A stretch of DNA of 64,000 nucleotides from contig CM060990.1 in assembly GCA_030765065.1 (NCBI GenBank), forward strand, positions 664,218,618 through 664,282,617, read 5' to 3'. The stretch comes from Deroplatys truncata (lineage: Eukaryota; Arthropoda; Insecta; Mantodea; Mantidae). Below, piece after piece: positions 1 to 10,639 of this stretch (the stretch's first letter is position 1; each line of letters begins with the position of its first letter). The notes under the pieces were generated by a model. That model made no database searches and was not told the origin of the DNA. It saw only the letters and a program-made list of their open reading frames with translations. The translations under genes and the position numbers were made by a program.

Positions 1-344
1 AATTCTTGAAGAATCACCCTCTCATTCATAATTTAGCGACCAGGCTTGAAAATATCAGATCAGAACATTAGAGCAGTATCAATAATACAGCTTGTGTGCG
101 ATGGAAAACTCAAATATTTGCAATAAAAAGTAAATTTTGAAGCGCTGTAGTTATTCTGGGTAGTTACTGCTTTGATGCCTCACCTATATATCTATATTTT
201 GTTTGGTTGCAAGTTATGAACAAGGATTGTGTAATATCTGGAGTTTATGGTAGCAAAAATCTATTGGGTTTATATTTTCTAAAAGTTCACAAATCCATTA
301 TTCTTGAATTCCTCAGTTACTCTTGTACCACTGGATGGGATGAT
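1..344. other. Unassigned AT-rich sequence
   Basis: No open frame, tRNA-like box or recognisable repeat was seen in this left-edge segment. It is AT-rich background sequence. Confidence 0.4.
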
Positions 345-700
345 TAAAGCGATAGCGTCTTAGTTTCGGGAGCTCTTGGGCTCATACTCCGAGCTGACCG
401 ATCATCCCGACTAAAAGTACTGTCCTGTGTTTCCCTGGTTGCTGGGGGAATAGTCAATACTTAAATGGATTCTTGCGTACCAAAATTTTCCTGTCCCTCG
501 TTCCCACTTCCCTGTTCATGTTTCAGGGATGCGGGACCAGGCGCGGTGGATGGTGGTGTACGGTGTATGCGTTAGATGTAGATACTTTGAGGAGAGAACA
601 TTGTCGATACTTGTTCTAGGGGACAGGGATGGTATTGGAGAGCCGCTCTACCGGGTTGCACAGTCTGGTAACCTTAGACTTCCCTCTATATGGACGATTC
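345..700 (+). repeat. Decayed SINE-like sequence
   Basis: This GC-richer stretch resembles the bodies of the tRNA-headed SINEs elsewhere in the window. It has a fragment like the gggaccaggcg block and a tail with short matches to the SINE bodies near 39.4 kb. No clear A or B box survives. The short open frames in it have no recognisable domain. The assignment rests on patchy similarity only. Confidence 0.3.
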
Positions 701-758
701 CAAGAACACACTTTTAATATTTTGGAGAAAGCACAAGCTCTTTTTTTTTTGTAACATA

Positions 759-1951
759 CATTATGTGATCAAAAGTATCCGGACACCCCACAAACATACG
801 TTTTTCATCTTAGGTATATTGTGCTGCCACCTACTGCCTGGTACTCATTATCCATGACTTCGAACGTGGTCAGGTGATTGGGTGTCACTTGTGTCAGAAG
901 TCTGTACGCGAGATTTCCACACTCCTAAACATCCCTAGGTCCACTGTTTCTGATGTATTAGTGAAGTGTAAACATGAAGGGACATGTACAGCACAAAAGA
1001 GTACAGGCCGACCTTGTCTGTTGACTAACAGAGACCGCCGACATTTGAAGAGGGTCGTAAAGGGTAATAGGTAGACATCTATCCAGAACATCACACAGGA
1101 ATTCCAAACTGCATCAGGATCCACTCCAAATACTATGACAGTTAGGCGTGAGGTGAGAAACCTTGGATTCCATGGTCAAGCGGCTTCTCATAAGCCACAC
1201 ATCACGCAGGAAAATGCCAAACGACGCCTCGCTTGGTGTAAGGAGCGTCAACATTACACGATTGAACAGTGGCAAAACGTTGTGTGGAGTGACGAATCAC
1301 GGTACACAATGTGGCGATCCGATGGCAGGGTGTGGGTATGACGAATGTCCGGTGAACGTCATCTGCCAGCGTGTGTAGTGCCAACAGTGAAATTCGGAGG
1401 TGGTGCTGTTATGGTGTGGTCGTGTTTTTCCTGCGGGGGGGGGGGGGCTTGCACCCCTTGTTGTTTTGCGTGGCACGATCACAGGGTAGACCTAAATTGA
1501 TATTTTAAGCACCTTCTTGCTTCCCACTGTTGAAGAGCAATTCAGGGATGGCGATTGCATCTTTCAACACGATCGAGCACCTGTTCATACTGCACGGGCT
1601 GTGGCGGAGTGGTTACACGACAATAACATCCCTGTAATAGACTGGCCTGCACAGAGTCCTGACTTGAATCCTATAGAACACCTTTGGGATGTTTTGGAAT
1701 GCCGACTTCGTGCCAGGCCTCACCGACCTACATCGATACCTCTCCTCAGTTCCGCACTCCGTGAAGAATGGGCTGCCATTCCCCAAGAAACCTTCCAGCA
1801 CTGATTGAAAGTATGCCTGCGAGAGTGAACGCTGTCATCAAGGCTAAGGGTGGGCCAACAGCATATTGACCTCCAGCATTACCGATGGGGGTCGTCACGA
1901 ACTTGTACGTCATTTTCAGCCAGGTGCACGGATACTTTTGATCACGTAGTG
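759..1951 (+). mobile_element. Tc1-like DNA transposon, defective copy 1
   Basis: A complete but dead Tc1/mariner-superfamily element of 1193 bp. The ends are inverted copies related to CACTACGTGATCAAAAG followed by TATCCGGACA, and both are flanked by the dinucleotide TA (757-758 and 1952-1953), the normal target duplication of this superfamily. The second copy at 39972-41209 lies in the opposite orientation and has near-identical ends. Relative to that copy, about 60 bp covering the transposase start are missing near 855. Confidence 0.93.
860..1804 (+). pseudogene. Tc1-like DD34E transposase, broken
   Basis: Remnant of a cut-and-paste transposase. The N-terminal helix-turn-helix is visible (SVREISTLLNIPRSTVSDV), followed by the second DNA-binding part and a DDE catalytic domain. 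The first Asp lies in VVWSDESRY, the second in FQHDRAPVH and the Glu in SPDLNPIEHLW. I count 34 residues between the second Asp and the Glu, which defines the DD34E class. The start codon is deleted, there are in-frame stops near 1072 and 1339, a run of about 14 G near 1434-1447 shifts the frame, and further stops lie near 1490. The last segment (1517-1804) is open. The gene cannot make a full enzyme. Confidence 0.9.
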
Positions 1952-2007
1952 TACCTTTATGGAAAAGAATCCCTAAACGAAACCTCCATATCAACGTGAC
2001 AATCACT

Positions 2008-2630
2008 GTTAATTGATTGTTCTTTCATACATGCCGTATGTAGGCTAAGGTTGGAAAGATAGAATCAGACTGAAAAATTCAATACCATAGCTAGTATTTG
2101 AACCACGGATCATCGCCTTACCGTGCCGATGCTGTAACTAACTTAGCTACCATGAGAACATCTGGCATGACACTAAATTCCTCAATTGACACATTCTTTT
2201 CGGGTAAACCACAAAGCGTTTTCCAACTCGTTTCCAGATAATTCTCTAAGGCGACTTACAATCTCGTAAGTACTTTAAGTTCTGGGCTTCACAGTTAACC
2301 ACTGTTAGGTCAATTTTGTTAATTAATTGTTCTTTCATGCAAGCCGTGTGTAAGCTAAGGCTGAAAAGGAGAATCAGACTGAAAATTTAGTGGCATAGCC
2401 GGAATTTGACCAGCGAATCTTCGGCTTACAGTGCCGGTGCTCTAACCAGCTGAGCTAACATGGTAGCATCCGGCACGGCAGTAATTTCCCAACTGATTCA
2501 CGTTTTTTCCGGTAAACCACAATGCGTTTTTAATTTCATTTTGAGACAACATACCCCAATGGCGGCTTACAATCTCGTAAGTACTTTAAATCCTGGGCTA
2601 TGTAGTTAGCCACTGTTAGATCAGTCTTTG
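2008..2630 (-). repeat. Tandem array of a tRNA-Tyr-like SINE unit
   Basis: Two head-to-tail units of about 311 bp (about 2008-2318 and 2319-2629). A third unit starts at 2631 but is interrupted by a MITE and resumes at 3296. On the minus strand each unit contains a tRNA-like head, clearest at 2395-2465: TTAGCTCAGCTGGTTAGAGC as A-box region, CTGTAAG as a possible anticodon loop with GTA, and GGTCAAATTCC as B box. The stretch after the loop resembles animal tRNA-Tyr. This is a tRNA-derived SINE or tandem repeat, not a functional tRNA gene, because the acceptor stem does not pair. Confidence 0.65.
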
Positions 2631-2634
2631 TTAA

Positions 2635-3295
2635 GGGGACATTCCGGTACCAAGTGGACTTTATTTCCTACTAAATCAGTTTTAATGAAAGTTTTAGGTT
2701 AAATTGCATAGGTATAAGTTTCATTGCTCTAGATTGAATAGTATTGTAATTTAAATTATTTATTTTGATTTTTGTAAATAATTGGATATGATAAAAGTTA
2801 CACTTTTTGCGATTAAGAATTAAAATAGAGGTCTGAAATTTGGTTTCCTAATTTTTCTATTCCTATGCAATAAAATTCTATTTTTATTTTCTAAAATATT
2901 AATATTTATTAGAAATATTGTTTTTTTGTGTTTAGAACAAAATAAGAGCATAATTACAAAGAAAAAAAAGCATATACTCGTATGTATGAGAATAATCAAC
3001 AAAATAATACACAGTTTTCTTTAACTAGTTATGTTCTACATGTCCTGAAAATTTCAGCCTGATGCATCAATATTTACTAAAACAAATATACCTCAAAGAG
3101 CAAAAATTGCTATATGAGAAAAAGCCATTTAACGTTTGGGGACATAGTTGTTGGAGGTACTGCTCTTCACTTATCAATTTGGATTACACCAACTTCCAGA
3201 CGGATTTCAAACGGAATATTTACTGGAGTATTCTAATCATGTTGAAGATACCGTTCCTATTAATTTTTTTTTCCATTTTGGTACCGAGTGTTCCC
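2635..3295. mobile_element. TTAA-flanked MITE, piggyBac-like target
   Basis: This AT-rich non-coding element of 661 bp is flanked by TTAA on both sides (2631-2634 and 3296-3299). Its ends are imperfect inverted repeats: GGGGACATTCCGGTACCAA on the left and the complement of TTGGTACCGAGTGTTCCC on the right. It interrupts the third unit of the tandem SINE array at the position where the intact units read gttaatt, so the pre-insertion site can be reconstructed. TTAA duplication is typical of piggyBac-superfamily elements. No transposase is present. Confidence 0.75.
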
Positions 3296-3350
3296 TTAAT
3301 TCTTCTTGCACATACGCTATGTGCAAGCTAAGGTTGGAAAGGTAGACGTA
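3296..3350 (-). repeat. Resumed fragment of the tRNA-Tyr-like SINE unit
   Basis: The sequence gtgcaagctaaggttggaaa matches the start of the units at 2008 and 2319. It is the right-hand part of the unit split by the TTAA MITE and is lost after about 50 bp. Confidence 0.6.
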
Positions 3351-3879
3351 TTACTGTTTGTTAGTATAATGGAAGTAAATATAAAACGGCAGCCCCACTA
3401 TACACTTTATAGCTCTGTTTTTGTTCTAGTTTAAACACGTGACTCATAAAGTTACTTTCATTGTCAGAATCCAAAACCATGGTAATGTTTCTTTGTTGCA
3501 TATTTTCATTCAGAAATTTGTTGTAATCATACCTCTGTGCAGAGTAAATTAAACTTTCCGTTGGGGAAAAATATAGATCTTTTACTAGTGCATTCAATAC
3601 CAAGGTGGAGATTGATGTTGAGGGAAACAGCCAAAGGGGTGCAGTCTCTATTGTTTGGTTGTATTTAATGGATTATAATACTTTAAACTGAAAAGTGTTT
3701 GAATTATTGTAAGTAAACCTTTAAGTGCAAATATTTTTTCATACATAAATTTGAACCAAAAATCTATGGTATTTGTTTTCTAAGCTATTTTATTCTTCCT
3801 CTTAAGGCAATAGATAAATACTTCCATAAAGGGGGAAAAGAATAAAATGTTCAGTGCTTAGTTCTATACATACTCTATA
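3351..3879. other. Unassigned sequence
   Basis: AT-rich sequence between the SINE fragment and the foldback MITE. An 80-codon frame on the minus strand (3361-3603) has no recognisable domain and no supporting signals. Confidence 0.35.
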
Positions 3880-4234
3880 CAGGGTGGACCATTTAAGTTG
3901 AGACTGTACAATATCTCCAAAACTGAGCGTTATAGGAAGAAATGTCTTGAATAAAAGTTGCTTGATATCATGGGGGAAAGCAAATTAGTCGTGTTTTATT
4001 TGGAAGTCGTTATGATGGTCATTTTATGGTCAATTTAATTTTTTTAAATGGGAACCTACAATTAGGGTAAATTTAAATTGACTCTAAATGACCATCACAA
4101 CGTCCTCCAAACAAAACAAGACTAATAGCATTTACTTTCCCCCATAATATCAAGCAACTTTTACTCAGGAAAATTCTTTCTACAACGCATAGTTTTGGAG
4201 ATATCGTACAGTCCCAACTTAAATGGTCCACCCT
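3880..4234. mobile_element. Foldback MITE 1 (CAGGGTG ends)
   Basis: A nearly palindromic element of about 355 bp. The left arm starts CAGGGTGGACCATTTAAGTT and the right arm ends with its complement, AACTTAAATGGTCCACCCT. The arms are about 155 bp each around a short centre near 4045-4065, so the single strand would fold into a long hairpin. The flanks are TATA-like on both sides. A related foldback with the same CAGGGTG termini lies at 28382-28801. It does not code for protein. Confidence 0.85.
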
Positions 4235-5706
4235 ATATATTTGTTATTTATATTCCACATTAACTGGCTTATTTACGGTCATTTAAATGTCACAGAACGC
4301 CATTGAAAGACCTGTATGAACACTCTGACAGCCTTTGCCAGTAAAGGATGTTTTGACAGTGTAATTTGGAATGGGTGTCCAAAGAAAGATTTATTTTTAA
4401 GAAAAACCCCTGCTTTATAATCCATAGAATTCATCCAAATGAACTCAATTTAGCAGAGTATATCTACATATAAATGTATATTAAAACTTACATCTGAACT
4501 TTTATGCAAAATCATTATTACAACAAATTCCGAGCAAAAAACTAAACAAATTATTCATGTTCCTGTCTAGAACGTAAGTAACACTAATAATCCTATGCGT
4601 AAATTTGCAGATTTCCTCCTTATTGTTTTGAATTGTCAACAATTTGTTTTTAAAGTGCTGTTGCCATTCAGGTGTTTCTCGCGACGTCATGGAAAGAGCA
4701 CAGTATTTTGAGACCAGCGTATAGCGACTCGCTTTTAAACATCTGGACTGTCGATTCTTTTTTCTTTATGCCCCTTCTACGTACAGAAACGACAGGAAGA
4801 AATCAATACGGCGTCTCTGGACTAACCGCATTTGTTTCCGTTTCTAGGGTACTTCATCACGTCATGACTTCATTTTATTGGCTGGTGGTGTCACCTTGTA
4901 GGTGCTATCGCGCCTTGTGCTGTGTATCGCACCAATAAGCAAACCTATGCTAGTCCTGTCAACTCATTGGCAAATTACGAATAGGTATAGGTGAGGAATG
5001 GTGACCGATTTTGTCGATCTTTTGCGAGGTTAATTGCGAAAATATAGGAAATGTCTGTTTGGAAATACTCTTGAATATGAGTAAATTCTCGAGATGTTAG
5101 CATTATAGTCCTCATAGGTCCTAATATAAATTAGTGTTTCCTAGCTATTTACATAATCTTCAACAGACAATCTATAGCCCCCTTCCTCCTTCAACACACT
5201 AAGGGTGAACGAGGCGCCAGCGGGTATCTTAAGTCCCGCCATATTAACGCCCTTACAGACGATCAGAACTCGGATGTAGATCACTCCTTGTGGGATGTGT
5301 ACAACGAAATGCCTGAGTCTATTTCTGCAAATGTTTATCTCGATTAACATGAAGTGGATACGAAAATAATTTTTCGTAAGGATATTCTGTAGCAGCCGTA
5401 TAAAAATAAAATATAGTGCATAGAGAAAATCATGTGAATGCAACACATAAAATGTTTATAGAAGCGGGCTTTACCTACGCATGCTGAAAAATTTAACAAA
5501 TTCTACCACTTAGATGCTTTATTAGCAACTGTATGTAAACTGTTATTTGTAACACGTGGTTTTGGATTTAGCTCTTGGCATTGCTCTCTACTGAAGGGGA
5601 TATGAGAAGCACTTCGAATTCCAACCAAAAGGTGATAGATAATGCAATTAGGAAAATCTAGCAAGAAATTACTTAATGCTGAGAAAAGTTACTTAGATAA
5701 CCGTGA
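4235..5706. other. Mostly unassigned, with a short family C fragment
   Basis: About 4660-4770 matches an internal part of dispersed family C (gacgtcatggaaagagcaca and agcgtatagcg). The rest shows no gene or repeat I can name. The minus-strand open frame at 5141-5446 has no recognised domain. Confidence 0.4.
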
Positions 5707-7165
5707 ACCGAGCGAGATGGCTTCAAGGTAACTTGCGAGGTTCACATTCGGGAGGTTCCAGGTTCGATTTACATCGACCGCCCTTGGGTTTTTCGTGTTT
5801 TCCCTGGTCGGTAGGCGAATGCTGGGGTGGCTTCTCATCTACCGCGATTTTATTTCCATCATTTCCTTTTTATTCCGTTTCCTTCTCATCTTTCAGGTGT
5901 GTTTCCAGATTTCGTGGCGTATGGCGGTGCCGAATGCTTCCTCAAAGGAAAGATTATTCCCCGTGGTCACTAGAGGGCTGCTTGTTGGATGTAACGTGAA
6001 GAAGTTATATTGTTGTAGGAGTTGTAATATATTTCAACTGTTGGGGAGCCGAACTTGTGGTTGCAACCGCACGTATAGCAAACAGTTTCCGGTAGCCTTC
6101 TCCCCAAATGTACTTTCAGGTGGTCTTTGCCCCAAAATGTTTAAAAATATTAACTTTGTAATTTGACTGTTTCTTTAAGTATTATATATTTACGTTTGCC
6201 TCGGCTGCTTCAGTATTTTTGTTAGAGACATGGATGTCAGCAGGGTTGTGATGCGACAAGAATGTAGGCTTACACAGATTATAATTTTACTTCACTTCTT
6301 TTAATAATGCTTGACACGATTTAAATAACACTTCATGATATAGAGAGAGCTGTGAGATTTTTTATTATTAAATACTTGCACTTTTTAACACGTAAACTAT
6401 TTTTGTCTCACACAAAATACGTATTAAATTTCTCGAGGACACATCTCACGTCCGATTAGGAACACTGTTTACAACCAACTGACTTCTGAATTTGTAAATG
6501 TTTCTCCTTTTCAGTTTCTGATTGGCTAATCCTACTCCAATAGAATATCTTCATTTAACTAAAGCTTTTTCTGGTTGTTGATTGTTTTATAAACTGTCAC
6601 AAAAATTAAATTATTGTTGCTCCAAGAATCACAAGTAACATTATTAAACTCTCAAACTCATTATTGCCTCAAGGTTACCTCATTGTTACCTCATTGTTAG
6701 CAACGTTCAACTTATTATTCTCACAGCTGCTACATTATTAAACTATGTAATACATTCACATAACATTATTACACGTGGATACAATAATATAAAATAATAT
6801 AAACATATATAATGACTGTAATATACACTTTTTATATATTGTTACATACACATATTGCTTTAAGGCGGGCTGTTATTGAATTTATATATTATATAATTAG
6901 ACTGAAATCATTTAAGTGTTAAAAATACTGCCTCAAACGTTCATCGCTATCTGTAGGCAGTTCTAGCAGTGGGACGATTCTTCGAGTATTAAACTATTAG
7001 GGACCTTCGCGCGTCTCTGTCGCCTATCCGCCTGCGGGCTGTAGCCTCCTGTGGTTCCTTCACTTCATTCCTTTCTCTTCGAGGATGATAGTCAAAATAG
7101 ATCTATGTAGGTCACAGTGCGCGAGGTGTCCCCCTCTGTTGTGTAATCTATACCTATAGATAACC
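5707..7165 (+). repeat. tRNA-headed SINE (type E1), split by an LTR-like element
   Basis: The head at 5707 (ACCGAGCGAGATGGC, then a B-box-like GGTTCGATTT) is shared by more than ten copies in the window. The body runs through the gttttccctggtcggtaggc and tttcaggtgtgtttcc blocks to 5996, then resumes at 6940 with ttcatcgctatctgtaggc and continues to a tail ending near 7165. The same order is seen uninterrupted at 12597-13045. The 939-bp insertion at 5997-6935 is a family A element with the target duplication AACG. Confidence 0.8.
5997..6935 (-). mobile_element. Family A solo-LTR-like element, copy 1
   Basis: A 939-bp element in antisense orientation. In its own sense it begins TGAGGCAGTATTTTT and ends CTTCA, the TG...CA form of retroviral-type LTRs. 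It is flanked by the 4-bp target duplication AACG (5993-5996 and 6936-6939). It contains a promoter-like region with inverted CCAAT boxes and AATAAA motifs in the middle. Near its 3' end lies at least one degenerate tRNA-Lys primer-binding-site-like unit (around 6037-6070). No internal coding region or second LTR accompanies it. It is inserted inside a SINE. Confidence 0.85.
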
Positions 7166-8484
7166 GTGATATGACTAAACTCCAAAAGAGGGCCAGTTTA
7201 TCTTAGTAATCATTTATAATACATTAAATATTTATGATATGTATTTTGTCTTAGAAGGTGACTGCTTTGGAGGCTAGAATTTAAATTTGGATATCATGGT
7301 CAGGTTTTAGGTTTTAATAATGTTGCTTTTTCGATAGTTGTAGTAAAACTTAACGCTATGTGAGCGCCCTACGACCCATCACTGGTTAAGATGTAGATTA
7401 AAAGATTTTTATTTTGCATTCAGCTAGTTGTGTCTTTTCAATGTTATTTACCTTTCGTGGCTGAAAACGGTGGATACGAGCTCTGGGACAGAACTTCCAG
7501 TTCTGAAGAAACTTCTCTAATGTTTCCACCATGTTTTTCTTCCGGAAGAAGAAAAATAAGAAGTAAGATAATACAACCTCCCATTCTTTTTACGCTTTTC
7601 CTTTCTCTTGTTTGAAAAGAGCTGTCTTTCTTAGAATTTCTGCAAGTACGTCTTTAAAACGAAGGATACAGTACTTGCGACGTGTTTCAAGAACAGAGTA
7701 CTGATACACAAATTAATATTTTCTCACATGTGTAAATGTGAGACTTCTATTTAATATTAGTTTAATATTTATTTTAACCCAATTAGAATGGTTTCCGTGA
7801 ATTTCAAACAATAATTAACCAAGGGTCTGAAAAAGTTGTGACACGTAATGAAGGTATACAGTGCATCCACTGTTGATTGAAAATTATGTCTCAATAATAC
7901 AAAAGTTATGAATTTGTATTTATAATTCTGAGCTGTTAAAATATTAATTCTGAGGGTTCTTATATAATTATGTGCCACGATTTAGTAAAAACGCTCCTTT
8001 GTAGAATGATTCTTCTTTGCAAGGTAAAAATGTCATGTGTAATCAATAAATGTAGAGTGAATAGTACATTTTGGAGGCTTCATTTTATTTATTTACAAGA
8101 AATTTGGTATAGTAAAAAATACATTATGCACAAATAGAAGGGTAAGCGGTTGTAAGCCTATCAGGAAAGTTTTGTTTTTCGAAAGCATGCAATTCCTTTT
8201 TATTATTGAATCTGAACAGAAATGCCTTTCATATGTTTTTGTAATTCACTAATATGGCCACTAATATCTTTGTTCCTGTGTTCTGGGTCATACCACTACA
8301 CGTATATATAACACTATAAGCTAAATAAAAAAATAACAAAAATTATAAAGGTAGATAAAAAAAAGAACATATATGTAATTTCAATTCTTCAGGTTTTAAT
8401 TATTGTTCATAATTTTTAATTGATTATCAATACCATTGCAAAATGTAGTATAATATTTAGTATAAAGGCACTAACAATGCTCGT
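7166..8484. other. Unassigned AT-rich sequence
   Basis: No gene, tRNA-like box or repeat shared with other parts of the window was recognised. The short frames at 7430-7615 and 7769-7978 have no recognisable domain and are treated as chance. Confidence 0.35.
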
Positions 8485-8488
8485 TTAA

Positions 8489-9031
8489 GGCAATGCATCT
8501 GCAAAAATCCAAAAATCTACAATGTTCTTCTGATTGCTTTGGTTTTTTTACTGCATACCCAGGACATAAAAGATATAGTTCACACAAAATTTTAACGAGC
8601 TATCTCAAACCGTTCTTGAGATATTAACTGTTTATTCATAATTAATCAAATTTTGATATGGTACTTTACAGTTTATCGTATTTCTCTCAAAATTTTAATT
8701 TGAGCTTAGTATACAAACTTAAAGAAATTGTTGCACAGGAATTACTTAATTTTGATTAATTTAATAGGGAAAAAATGTACACATGTGACTGAATTTTTCT
8801 ATTTCTTCACTGTGTTATGGAAAATAATTAAACTCAGTTGAACTATTTCATATTTTTAACTAGTGCACAAAATTTCTTAAATGTGTAATTCCTAAAACTC
8901 TGCTGAAATTTTAAAGCTAATAAGTTATAAATTGTGGTGGCATTAAGGTAAAAGTTAAAACTATAACAAAAATACAAAATAAAAAATGTACAATTTTCAA
9001 ATTCTTTGACAAACTTTATCGATGCTTTGCC
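8489..9031. mobile_element. TTAA-flanked MITE 2
   Basis: TTAA flanks both ends (8485-8488 and 9032-9035). The termini are imperfect inverted repeats, GGCAATGCATCTGC on the left and the complement of ATCGATGCTTTGCC on the right. The 543-bp interior is AT-rich and non-coding. The structure matches a piggyBac-type MITE, but the termini differ from those of the TTAA MITE at 2635-3295, so it is a separate family. Confidence 0.6.
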
Positions 9032-9035
9032 TTAA

Positions 9036-10639
9036 TTTTACAAAATGATGACCACAACTGTGGGGTGGTATGGTACTCCTTTAGAGTGATAGAAAAGGAA
9101 TACAGACGAAAGAGATGGCAGTTCTAAGCTATTGATGTCGCGGGATCAAAGTCACACTTTGGGGCATTCGAGGCAGATTACAAATATTTGAGCTGAATAA
9201 GAACATTTAAAAAAAAGGAGATCAATTAAATCAAATAAATAAGCAGAGGCAGATCAGAAAATTATTGGAATATTGAACGAAAAGAAGGATTAAGAAAGCA
9301 AAGAAGGTCTACAAAAATATAGATAGACTGAGGCAAATTAACTGAGCCCGAATGGTTTTTGATGACCTAATGAGTGATTGAGTTATATAGCTTTTGATGA
9401 TGTATTCATTATGTAGCAAGAATGAAATATATGTCAACCTGTAGCCCAGGATGTGCCTAGAACTTTACATGCGATGCGTGGCAGTTATCTCCACAACCCG
9501 GATACATGTTTTAAGCCCGGGTCCGCTTGGCCTTAGTAAATGAGTACCAGAGACTTTCTATCCTGGAAGAGATAAGGCCGATGGAGATTATGTGTCAGTT
9601 TTTCTTCGCAGTATTCTCGGTCGCTAGGTTTCTAGGATATACGAAAGTACATGGTAAATAGCGAAACAGGATTTTTATTCCCTTAGGTTTCTGATTCATC
9701 AAACGGTACTAAATTATTAATAAAGCCTTAAGTTTCTTCTAACAATAACAAATCTGATGCAATGCGTGGTCAACTATGTTTCTGTCGAGATAGGTTAGTG
9801 CTGAAACGAAATATTCCAACAAAAGCATACTGATTGAAGCTATATTTCCTTTATTGCTCATCCTTAGTTCAGTGTTAATATTTAAGGACACTTAGTAGAT
9901 ATTTCGGTTCAAAAAATTGATTTTTTTTTCTTGTAATGGATCATAAATGATATAAGAAACATAATTATGTAATATTTTTTGTTATTTGGTCCTTTAAAGG
10001 ACGGTTATACTCCAGAGATGTTATAGTATATGGTATGTAACAATGTACTCACCTAGTTTTTTGCCATTTCCCGCAAGTTTTATTTTTTAAACTTCAGGTA
10101 CACTTTTCTCAAAATCCGTTTAACTTAGACGAGTGTATAGAATGGGGGTTGTATAGAATGTTTAGCTGTGTTTAGTAGGTTAAAGATTTTGAACCTAAAT
10201 TACATGTTTTCCATGAAAAAATCATAAATATAACAAAAATGACACCAAAGTTATTTTTGTGACTATTTTCTAAAAACTAAATAGCTTATAAAAACTCATA
10301 ATAAAATGGCGGAGTTCTGATCTTTATTTTCAGAGAAAAGTGTTTCTATAAACGAAAGTAAACTTTTTTAGAAATAGTATGTAAATACTTTTTAATTAAA
10401 AGAGTTAAAGCTATCTAAAAAATGTTAATGCCAGCACACTCAGAAAACCTTCTTTAATAAGCAGTAATAGGTTCAGTGTCCTAGATGGTGTAATCCTAGA
10501 GAAAACTGGCTTTCTTTTAATTGCAAAGTTTTCAATAGTTAGTCCTAAAATGTCGAAATTTTGTACGTTTTCTCCGAGCTTTTAATATTCGCTATATATA
10601 TTCTGCTTAAACGGTAAATTTTTACTTTGTGTATCACTT
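9036..10639. other. Unassigned AT-rich sequence
   Basis: No open frame of note and no repeat that I can link to other copies in the window. Confidence 0.35.

Noticed and set aside
2395-2465. A functional tRNA-Tyr gene on the minus strand
   Set aside because: A- and B-box-like sequences and a GTA loop are visible, but the acceptor arms do not pair and the unit is tandemly repeated with a SINE-like body.
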